Shown here in pieces: positions 32,979 to 39,005 of a stretch of DNA of 39,005 nucleotides. Positions within the stretch are counted from its first letter, which is position 1. Each line of letters begins with the position of its first letter. The notes under the pieces are model-generated. The model made no database searches, was not told the DNA's origin, and saw nothing but the letters and a program-made list of their open reading frames with translations. The translations under genes were made by a program, and so were the position numbers. The DNA comes from Kribbella antibiotica (lineage in GTDB: Bacteria; Actinomycetota; Actinomycetes; Propionibacteriales; Kribbellaceae), in assembly GCF_004349055.1 (NCBI RefSeq), contig NZ_SMKX01000073.1, positions 1 through 39,005 of the forward strand, in the 5' to 3' direction.

Positions 32979-33868
32979 TCGGCCTTCGCTCCCTCGGCCT
33001 TGTGCGTGGCACCGTGGCCCTTGGCCTTGACACCCTTGGCGCCGATCCAGACTGCGACGGCGACCAGCAGGCCGATACCGACCAGCCAGCCCCACAGACC
33101 TTCGGACACCGGGCCGAGACGGCCGAGGCCGAAGCCACCCGGGTCTTTCTGCTCCTGCAGCGCGTGCAGGTAGGCGATGATGTCGCGCTTGTCCTCCGGC
33201 AGCATCACCTGGTCGGAGAAGACCGGCATCTGCTGCGGGCCGGTGAGCATCGCTTCGTAGATGTGCTTGGGGTCGACGTTCATCAGCGACGGGGCGTACT
33301 TGCCGTTCGGCAGTGCGCCACCCTTGCCGGCGAAGTTGTGACACGCCGTGCAGTTGGTCCGGAACAGCTCGCCACCACGGGTGACCTGCTCATCGGTGGC
33401 CTTGCTGATGTCGTACGAGTCAGTGGCCGGGACCGCCGGGCCGGGCGCGAGCGAGGCGACGTACGCGGCCAGGGCCTCGATCTCCTCCGGCGTGTAGGCG
33501 GGAGTCTTGCGCGGGACCTGCGCACCCGTCTGCATGGCGGGCATCCGGCCGGTGCCGACCTGGAAGTCGACGGCTGCCGCGCCGACTCCGATCAGCGAGG
33601 GTCCGGCCATCTTGCCCTCGCCGTTCCCGCTGCCTTCGGCGTTCAGGCCGTGGCAGCTGGAGCAGCCGACCGCAAAGAGCTTCTTGCCCTCTTCGATCTG
33701 CTGGGACTGAGCCGAGTTGTCGGCCACCGCTGGGCCAGGGGCGAATGCGGCGTACGCCGACCCCACTGCCAGGAGGCCGAACAGGAGGACGACGAGGCCG
33801 GCGGACCGGTGCCGTCGTCGCGCAGAGAGAAAGCGCGCCGGTGACAAAGAAGTTCTCTTCTCACTCAT
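32975..33868 (-). CDS. qcrC: Diheme cytochrome c subunit of bc1 complex (QcrC)
   Basis: A 297-aa subunit that passes electrons from the Rieske protein directly to CuA of CtaC, replacing soluble cytochrome c in actinobacteria. It has an N-terminal membrane segment (SAGLVVLLFGLLAVGSAYA), two c-type heme motifs CSSCH and CTACH in tandem cytochrome c domains, methionine-rich ends consistent with axial ligands, and a C-terminal anchor (GWLVGIGLLVAVAVWIG). ATG start at 33868 overlaps the ctaE stop (ATGA); its stop overlaps qcrA. Confidence 0.97.
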   Translation of the reverse strand: MSEKRTSLSPARFLSARRRHRSAGLVVLLFGLLAVGSAYAAFAPGPAVADNSAQSQQIEEGKKLFAVGCSSCHGLNAEGSGNGEGKMAGPSLIGVGAAAVDFQVGTGRMPAMQTGAQVPRKTPAYTPEEIEALAAYVASLAPGPAVPATDSYDISKATDEQVTRGGELFRTNCTACHNFAGKGGALPNGKYAPSLMNVDPKHIYEAMLTGPQQMPVFSDQVMLPEDKRDIIAYLHALQEQKDPGGFGLGRLGPVSEGLWGWLVGIGLLVAVAVWIGAKGVKAKGHGATHKAEGAKAE

Positions 33869-34527
33869 TTGAGTAGGTAGATGGTCGCGAACAGGGCGAT
33901 CCAGACCACGTCGACGAAGTGCCAGTAGTACGACACGACGATCGCCGAGACGGCCTGTTCGTGGGTGAACTTGCGGGCCATGTACGTCCTGGCCAGGACA
34001 TAGATGAACGCGATCAGGCCGCCGGTCACGTGCAGGCCGTGGAAGCCGGTGGTCAGGTAGAACACCGATCCGTACGGCGAGGACGAGATCGTGATGCCCT
34101 CGTGGATCAGGGTGGCGTACTCGGTGACCTGACCGGCGACGAAGACCGCGCCCATCAGGTACGTGAGGATGAACCACTCACGCATACCCCACTTGAGGAA
34201 GTTCACCGCCGATCCGACCCGGCCGACCCGGCCGTGCTCAGCCGCGAACACGCCGAACTGGCAGGTCACGGAGGACAGCACCAGGATCAGCGTGTTGGTG
34301 AGCGCGAACGGGATGTTCAGCATCTCCGTCGACGCGTCCCAGAGCGTTTCCACGCCTGGGGCCGCAGCGGCGGTCGTCACCGACCGGATCGTGAAGTACG
34401 CCGCGAAAAGGGCAGCGAAGAACATCAGTTCGCTCGAGAGCCAGACGATCGTGCCGACACTGACCATGCTGGGACGGTCGTGGTGTCCGTGTTCACGAGA
34501 CGCTGGGAGCGCAGTTGCAGTGGCCAC
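33865..34527 (-). CDS. ctaE: Cytochrome aa3 oxidase subunit III (CtaE)
   Basis: A ~220-aa oxidase subunit with five membrane helices, including TIVWLSSELMFFAALFAAYF with the family's conserved Glu and GFHGLHVTGGLIAFIYVLAR. It stabilises subunit I and proton uptake. The GTG at 34527 (start VATATALPASREHGHHDRPS) is preferred; the frame opens back to an ATG at 34578, but that adds an unlikely Gly/His-rich leader with no ribosome binding site. A CATAAT -10-like hexamer (complement of 34534-34539) ends 6 nt before the GTG, which would give a leaderless transcript; the -35 is poor. First gene of ctaE-qcrC-qcrA-qcrB. Confidence 0.93.
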   Translation of the reverse strand: MATATALPASREHGHHDRPSMVSVGTIVWLSSELMFFAALFAAYFTIRSVTTAAAAPGVETLWDASTEMLNIPFALTNTLILVLSSVTCQFGVFAAEHGRVGRVGSAVNFLKWGMREWFILTYLMGAVFVAGQVTEYATLIHEGITISSSPYGSVFYLTTGFHGLHVTGGLIAFIYVLARTYMARKFTHEQAVSAIVVSYYWHFVDVVWIALFATIYLLK

Positions 34528-34609
34528 GCCGTCATTATGTCGGTCCCCGTGCGAAGCGCCACGACCACCCCCATGCATGTCGTGAACCAGATGTTTCTAC
34601 TGTTGAAGT

Positions 34610-35527
34610 GTGCTTCCCCTCCACGCCGGGCCCGGCGACCAGATCGCACCGTTCACACCGGTGCGATTGCTGACTGCCTGGACCTTCGAACCGGTGTTAC
34701 TCGCCGTGATCGTTGCCGTCGGCGCGCTCTACCTGTACGGCGTCCACAAGCTCCGCAAACGCGGTGACAAATGGCCGCCCGGCCGGACTGTCGCGTTCGT
34801 CGGGCTCGGTCTGGGCAGCGCGGTGATCGCGACCCAATCCGCTCTGGGCACCTACGACACGGTGCTGTTGAGCGTGCACATGGCTCAGCACATGATCCTG
34901 TCGATGCTGACGCCGCTGATGATGGCGCTCGGCGCGCCGGTCACGCTGGCGCTGCGGACGCTGCCCAAGCGGCCCCGGAAATGGTTGCTCTCCGTATTGC
35001 ATTCGCGGTTGGCGAAGGTCGCCTGTTTCCCGCTGATCGGCTTCACGCTGTTCGTTCTGAGCCCGTGGGTGCTCTATTTCAGCGGCATCTACGACGCGAC
35101 GCTGCGCTCGACCGCGCTGCACGACCTGCTGCATTTCCACTTCATCCTGGTCGGATCGTTGTTCTTCTGGCCGCTGCTCGGCCTCGATCCGGTCCCTGGC
35201 CGGGTGATCTACCCGTTCCGGCTCATCATGACGTTCCTCACGTTGCCGTTCCATGCGTTCCTCGGGATCACGATCATGTCCGCGAACCGGCTGATCGCCG
35301 AGGACTGGTACACGAGTTTCGAGCGCTCCTGGCCGCCGTCGCCGATCCACGACCAGTTCATCGCCGGTGGGCTGCTGTGGGGCTCCGGAGACATCATCGG
35401 GCTGGTGTTCTTCGGCGTACTTTTCGTCCAGTGGGTGCGCGACTCGCAGCGTGAGGCACGGCGTGAGGACCGCCGCCTGGACCGGTTGGAGGAGCAGGCG
35501 CGCCGGGCCGAGCAGGCACCCCGGTAG
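34610..35527 (+). CDS. CtaG-type cytochrome c oxidase assembly protein
   Basis: A 305-aa integral membrane protein of the caa3_CtaG family, needed in other bacteria for copper delivery or assembly of cytochrome oxidase. About seven helices are predicted, with histidines in VHMAQHMILSMLTPLMMALG and ALHDLLHFHFILVGSLFFWP that resemble a metal site, plus a charged C-terminal tail rich in Arg and Glu (~275-305). GTG start at 34610 with no clear Shine-Dalgarno. It is divergent from ctaE with ~82 bp between starts, so both sides of that promoter region serve oxidase biogenesis. Confidence 0.9.
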   Translation: MLPLHAGPGDQIAPFTPVRLLTAWTFEPVLLAVIVAVGALYLYGVHKLRKRGDKWPPGRTVAFVGLGLGSAVIATQSALGTYDTVLLSVHMAQHMILSMLTPLMMALGAPVTLALRTLPKRPRKWLLSVLHSRLAKVACFPLIGFTLFVLSPWVLYFSGIYDATLRSTALHDLLHFHFILVGSLFFWPLLGLDPVPGRVIYPFRLIMTFLTLPFHAFLGITIMSANRLIAEDWYTSFERSWPPSPIHDQFIAGGLLWGSGDIIGLVFFGVLFVQWVRDSQREARREDRRLDRLEEQARRAEQAPR

Positions 35528-35571
35528 CATTCAGCTGTCCAGTCGTCATTTTCACAGCTTGGGATGAATCG

Positions 35572-35988
35572 ATGAGCTCAGAGCGTCCGCTGAAGGTTCT
35601 CGTCTACAGCGACGACCGTACGACGCGGGAGTCCGTCCGGCTGGCGCTGGGCAAGCGCCCGGCCGCTGATCTGCCGGTGCTCGAGTACCTCGAGTGCGCG
35701 ACCGAGCCGGCCGTGATCAAGGCCATGGACAAGGGCGGGATCGACCTGGTCATCCTGGACGGCGAAGCCGTTCCGGCCGGTGGCCTGGGCATCGCGCGCC
35801 AGTTGAAGGACGAGATCTTCAACTGCCCGCCGGTCCTGGTGATCACCGGCCGTCCGCAGGATGCCTGGCTCGCCACCTGGTCGCGCGCCGAGGCCGCGGT
35901 CTCGCACCCGATCGACCCGGTCCGGCTCGCCGAGGTGACCGCGGAGCTGCTCCGTGCCGTGGTCGCCAAGCTGCCCGCCACCACCTGA
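35572..35988 (+). CDS. Stand-alone degenerate receiver-domain protein
   Basis: A 138-aa protein matching the response-regulator receiver fold along its whole length, with no output domain. The acidic pair is Asp14-Asp15, the phospho-acceptor position is Asp63 in DLVILDGEAVPAGG, and Thr92 in VLVITGRP matches the switch Thr. The normally invariant Lys before Pro is replaced: the segment reads AVSHPIDP, with His112 there. Such loss often means altered or no phosphorylation. It lies 8 nt upstream of trpD and probably shares its transcript; no partner histidine kinase is in the window. The ATG at 35572 has a weak upstream GGGAT. Function unknown. Confidence 0.82.
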   Translation: MSSERPLKVLVYSDDRTTRESVRLALGKRPAADLPVLEYLECATEPAVIKAMDKGGIDLVILDGEAVPAGGLGIARQLKDEIFNCPPVLVITGRPQDAWLATWSRAEAAVSHPIDPVRLAEVTAELLRAVVAKLPATT

Positions 35989-35996
35989 TCCCGGGA

Positions 35997-37037
35997 ATGC
36001 CCGCCTACACCTGGCCCATCGTCCTCAACCCGCTGCTGCGGGGCGAGGACCTGGAGGCCACCGCCACCGCGTGGGCGATGGAACAGATCCTGTCCGGAGC
36101 CGCGTCACCGGCGCAGCTCGCCGGATTCGTGATCGCGCTGCGCGCCAAGGGCGAGACCGTCGCCGAGGTCGAGGGCCTGGTCGCGACCATGCGCGACTTC
36201 GCGACCCGGATCACCGTGCCCGGCCGCACCCTGGATGTCGTCGGTACCGGCGGCGACCAGGCCCACACCGTCAACATCAGCACGATGTCCGCGATCGTTG
36301 CCGCGGGCGCCGGCGCCAAAGTCGTCAAACACGGCAACCGCGCCGCATCATCGGCCTGCGGATCGGCCGACGTACTGGCTGAGCTGGGGATTCCACTCGA
36401 CCTCACCGCCGCCCAGGTCGCCGAAGTGGGCGAGCGGGCCGGGATCACCTTCTGCTTCGCTCCGGCATTCCACCCGGCGTTGCGGCATGCCGCCGTACCG
36501 CGGCGTGAGCTCGGCGTACCGACCACCTTCAACTTCCTCGGCCCGCTGGCCAACCCCGGCGACCCGTCCGCCCAGGCGGTCGGGGTTGGTGATGCCCGAG
36601 TTGCCGGGCTGATGGCCGGCGTACTGGCTCGCCGTGGAATCGACGCGCTGGTTTTTCACGGCGACGACGGCCTCGACGAGCTCACCACCCGTACGACGTC
36701 GCAGGTGTGGAACGTCGGTGGGGGAGAAGTCGAGGGTCCGTTCACCCTGGACCCGCGCGATCTCGGCATCGAGCCGGTCCCGGCGGAAGCCTTGAAGGGT
36801 GCCGATGCGCCGTTCAACGCCAAGGTCGTCCGGTCGTTGCTCGAGGGTTCCACCGGGGCTGTGCGGGACGTGGTTCTGCTCAACGCCGGCGCCGCGCTGG
36901 CGGCGTACGAGCCGGTCGAGGGCGACATCACGGCTCGGATCCGGACCGGGATGGACCGTGCCGCCGAGGCGATCGACTCCGGCGCGGCCAAGGACACTCT
37001 GGACCGCTGGATCGACGCTTGCGCTGCGGTGCGCTAG
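35997..37037 (+). CDS. trpD: Anthranilate phosphoribosyltransferase (TrpD)
   Basis: A 346-aa enzyme that joins anthranilate and PRPP in tryptophan synthesis. The PRPP-binding motif GTGGD near residues 81-85, KHGNRAASSACGSADVLAEL near 109-128 (anthranilate/PRPP site) and FLGPLANP near 180-187 are diagnostic. Length is normal. ATG at 35997 follows the receiver-like gene by 8 nt; the ribosome binding site (CGGGA) is too close to be ideal, so coupling to the upstream gene is likely. Isolation from other trp genes and closeness to qcr/cta genes is common in actinobacteria. Confidence 0.97.
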   Translation: MPAYTWPIVLNPLLRGEDLEATATAWAMEQILSGAASPAQLAGFVIALRAKGETVAEVEGLVATMRDFATRITVPGRTLDVVGTGGDQAHTVNISTMSAIVAAGAGAKVVKHGNRAASSACGSADVLAELGIPLDLTAAQVAEVGERAGITFCFAPAFHPALRHAAVPRRELGVPTTFNFLGPLANPGDPSAQAVGVGDARVAGLMAGVLARRGIDALVFHGDDGLDELTTRTTSQVWNVGGGEVEGPFTLDPRDLGIEPVPAEALKGADAPFNAKVVRSLLEGSTGAVRDVVLLNAGAALAAYEPVEGDITARIRTGMDRAAEAIDSGAAKDTLDRWIDACAAVR

Positions 37038-37051
37038 CGCGTTTGTTCTTG

Positions 37052-37085
37052 GATGGCGGGACTCCCTTGCGGGGGTCCCGCCATC
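37052..37085. terminator. Bidirectional terminator between trpD and the Pro/Gln-rich gene
   Basis: Arms GATGGCGGGACTCCC (37052-37066) and GGGGGTCCCGCCATC (37071-37085) with one G-U pair and loop TTGC. It lies between convergent stops and has only a short T-containing run on the plus strand. Confidence 0.8.
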
Positions 37086-37091
37086 GTCTTG

Positions 37092-39005
37092 TCAGCGGTT
37101 GATCTTGATCTGGCTGACCTTGGTCCGCCAGGTCTGAATCCAAGTCGGCGTCGAACCGGCGATATCGCCGATCGACACGGCCGCTGTCCCGTCACCACGG
37201 TCGACGACCGCGATCAGCACGGTCGAGTAAGTCTCGGTCAGTTTCGGTGCGCTGACCGCGACCCGGGTCGTGATCTCGTGCCCCGCGTGCCCGTCGACGG
37301 TGATCGCCTTGTGCGTAACCGCCGAGATCTTCGCGCCCTCGCCGTACAGACCGATGATCGCGCGTGACCCCGCCTGCGTTGCCGCCGCCTTCAGCCCCGC
37401 CGGCGTACTGGTCAGCTTGAACTTCGGCGTCAACTGGCCGAACGACACCAGGTTTCCCCAGTCCGAGGACGCGTTGTAGTCCTTGTGCACGGTGAACCAG
37501 ATCGCAGCCCCGCCATACAGCCCGGCCCGATTGTCTCCACTCGTCGACCACGCTGACCCCATGATCGGCATCGTGTCCTTGTTCGCGGCAATGAGCTGCA
37601 TCCCCAACACCTGCCCCTTGGGCGGCGGCGTCGGCGTCGGCTTCACCGACGGACTCACCGTCGGCAACCCCGAATTCCCCGAAGGCAAGGACACCGGCGT
37701 CACCGCAGACGCCCGATCCCAGATCCACCCCACGCTCAAAGCGGTAGCCGTCAAAGCAGCCACCACCAACACCAACGCGCCAACGAGCCGAGCCCGCCCG
37801 TTGGCATCTCCACCCCGCTTCATAACGACCCCATACCCCTCAGCCTCAGGCACTCCAACAGCACCATCCGATCCACCCCAACCCCGCGAGCCCGCCTGAG
37901 CCTCTTCCAGCTGCCCAGACGACGCTGGGCCTTCAGTTGCCTTCTGTGCCACGGGACCTGGGCGAGCTGGCTGCGCCAGACGCTCAGGCTGCCCCGGGGG
38001 AACCAGTTGTTGCCCCGGAAGCGCCGGCGGCTGCCCCGGTACAGCTGGCTGGATCGGCTGCCCTGCGCGGGTCTGCTGACCCACCGGACCGGACTGCGCC
38101 ACCCGCCCTGGATGTACTGGTTGACCCGCAGGACCGGACTGCCGTCCCTGCCCCTGATAACCCGCCTGACCCTGACGAACTGGTTGCCCCGGGCCTGCTG
38201 GCTGATCCTGACGCACCGCCTGACCAGGGCGCGCCGGCTGACCTGGCTGTCCCCCGTACGGCGACTGACCGGCTCCCGCCGACGGTGCGCCGTACGGATC
38301 GCCGGGCGGTCGCCCACCCTGCTGCGATCCCGGGCGCTGCATCGGAACCCCAGAAGCTGGTCTACCCGGTTGCGGAGTCCCAGGCACTAGCTGGCCTGCC
38401 TGCGGAGTTCCAGAGGTGGGTCCGCTCAGTTGCGGAGTTCCAGGCCGCGGTCCCTGTGCCGGAACGGGTCCCTGTGCCGGAGCGGGTCCCTGCCTCGGAC
38501 CGGGGCCTTGTGCCGGACCGGGCTCGCGCGCCGCCCCTGGTCCAGCAGGACCGTACTGCGGTCCGTACTGGCTAGGGTTCGCCTGCTGCTGGCTCACCGG
38601 CGGAGTCGGCTGTCCACCAGCCGCGCCGTACTGCTGGTTTGGCCGAGGAACGCGCGGCGGCGGAGGTGGCGGCGGCGCAGGTGCAGGCGATTGCCCCATC
38701 AGCACATCACCAGCCCCGCCTAACCCGAGCGGATCACCAGGTCTGCCCGACCCGCCAAGGCCGCCTTCGCCAGGACCGCTCAGGGCACTGGCGCCGCTAG
38801 GGCTGTTCGCCTTGCCAGGTCCAGCGGCTCCGCCGGGCTCGCTCACCTCTCTCGAAGGGGTGAGGGCGACTGGGCTCACAGCCTCGGCCAGCCCAGGCGC
38901 CGCTGACAAGCGCGGTTCGGAGACGCTCATCTCGTCGGGAACCGGCATCGGCGTACCGTCGGCGGTGGGGGAGCTGGAGGGATCGCTCGGGCGTCGGACC
39001 GGGGT
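37092..39005 (-). CDS. Pro/Gln/Gly-rich single-span membrane protein (5' end outside window)
   Basis: A long low-complexity protein I do not recognise. The frame is open to the window edge; the first in-frame ATG (38948) lacks a ribosome binding site and the DNA before it still reads as Pro/Ser-rich coding, so the start is probably outside. From that ATG, ~390 residues are rich in Pro, Gln and Gly with short repeats (GQPVRQGQ, PAQGP, PGTPQ), including a PPPPPPP run. A transmembrane helix (LVGALVLVVAALTATALSVGW) follows, then a Pro/Thr spacer (PSVKPTPTPPPK) and a ~170-residue extracellular domain (QVLGMQLIAANKDTMPIMGS onward). This is a cytoplasmic disordered tail, one span and an external domain. 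Similar layouts occur in actinobacterial envelope proteins, but no function can be given. Confidence 0.8.
   Translation of the reverse strand, partial: TPVRRPSDPSSSPTADGTPMPVPDEMSVSEPRLSAAPGLAEAVSPVALTPSREVSEPGGAAGPGKANSPSGASALSGPGEGGLGGSGRPGDPLGLGGAGDVLMGQSPAPAPPPPPPPRVPRPNQQYGAAGGQPTPPVSQQQANPSQYGPQYGPAGPGAAREPGPAQGPGPRQGPAPAQGPVPAQGPRPGTPQLSGPTSGTPQAGQLVPGTPQPGRPASGVPMQRPGSQQGGRPPGDPYGAPSAGAGQSPYGGQPGQPARPGQAVRQDQPAGPGQPVRQGQAGYQGQGRQSGPAGQPVHPGRVAQSGPVGQQTRAGQPIQPAVPGQPPALPGQQLVPPGQPERLAQPARPGPVAQKATEGPASSGQLEEAQAGSRGWGGSDGAVGVPEAEGYGVVMKRGGDANGRARLVGALVLVVAALTATALSVGWIWDRASAVTPVSLPSGNSGLPTVSPSVKPTPTPPPKGQVLGMQLIAANKDTMPIMGSAWSTSGDNRAGLYGGAAIWFTVHKDYNASSDWGNLVSFGQLTPKFKLTSTPAGLKAAATQAGSRAIIGLYGEGAKISAVTHKAITVDGHAGHEITTRVAVSAPKLTETYSTVLIAVVDRGDGTAAVSIGDIAGSTPTWIQTWRTKVSQIKINR

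Noticed and set aside
34528..34578. Longer ctaE start at ATG 34578
   Set aside because: It adds a Gly/His-rich leader without a ribosome binding site and would cover the likely promoter; the GTG at 34527 gives the usual subunit III N-terminus.
37820..38575. Repeats in the Pro/Gln-rich gene as a possible CRISPR or tandem DNA repeat array
   Set aside because: The repeats are irregular in length and sequence and follow codon periodicity, so they are protein low complexity and not a CRISPR array or satellite.

Overview
The window looks like chromosomal DNA of a high-GC actinomycete. Codon third positions are mostly G or C, GTG and TTG starts are common, genes often overlap by 4 nt (ATGA or GTGA), and there is a complete actinobacterial bc1-aa3 respiratory gene set. 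The style suggests the Nocardioidaceae/Kribbella neighbourhood, but that is inferred from general character, not from a database match. I see no rRNA, tRNA, CRISPR array, insertion sequence or phage genes.

Layout. 1-1.6 kb: glycerate kinase and an ErpA-type Fe-S carrier, closed by tandem terminators. 1.7-5.3 kb: a four-gene overlapping operon for an osmoprotectant ABC transporter (permease, ATPase with CBS domains, permease, binding lipoprotein). 5.3-5.85 kb: a secreted SodC-like protein that keeps the copper ligands but lacks the zinc loop. 5.9-8.1 kb: a DHA2-type efflux gene broken by a one-base frameshift, divergent from a TetR regulator, with a clear operator array between them. 8.1-13.3 kb, minus strand: a rifampicin-phosphotransferase-like enzyme, an M20 peptidase and a beta-lactamase-fold serine hydrolase. 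13.4-14.3 kb: a diacylglycerol/sphingosine kinase-family lipid kinase. 14.3-22.8 kb: two large divergent secreted glycoside hydrolases, an amylase-pullulanase fusion (1879 aa) and a GH84 enzyme fused to a predicted seven-bladed lectin-like propeller. A DasR-like operator lies between them.

22.8-25.4 kb, minus strand: a tightly coupled operon of cysteine desulfurase, TusA, GNAT acetyltransferase and Sir2 deacylase. 25.6-28.6 kb: ctaC-ctaD-ctaF (cytochrome aa3 oxidase subunits II, I, IV) with a very strong terminator. 28.7-30.0 kb: a lipoprotein L,D-transpeptidase, followed by a repeat-rich non-coding stretch. 30.2-34.5 kb, minus strand: ctaE-qcrC-qcrA-qcrB (oxidase subunit III and the bc1 complex). 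34.6-37.0 kb: a CtaG-type assembly protein, a degenerate receiver-domain protein and trpD. 37.1 kb to the end, minus strand: a Pro/Gln/Gly-rich single-span membrane protein that runs off the window.

The respiratory blocks, assembly factor, Fe-S carrier and sulfur-transfer genes look like core chromosome. The stretch between about 1.7 and 22.8 kb looks like accessory content for stress, drug resistance and secreted polysaccharide degradation. The most interesting signals are the DasR-like site in front of the GH84-propeller fusion, the zinc-loop-less SodC, the operator placed inside a promoter spacer, the sulfur-transfer/acylation operon, and an octamer (GTACGGCG/CGCCGTAC) that recurs about every 800 bp and appears to override normal codon choice.
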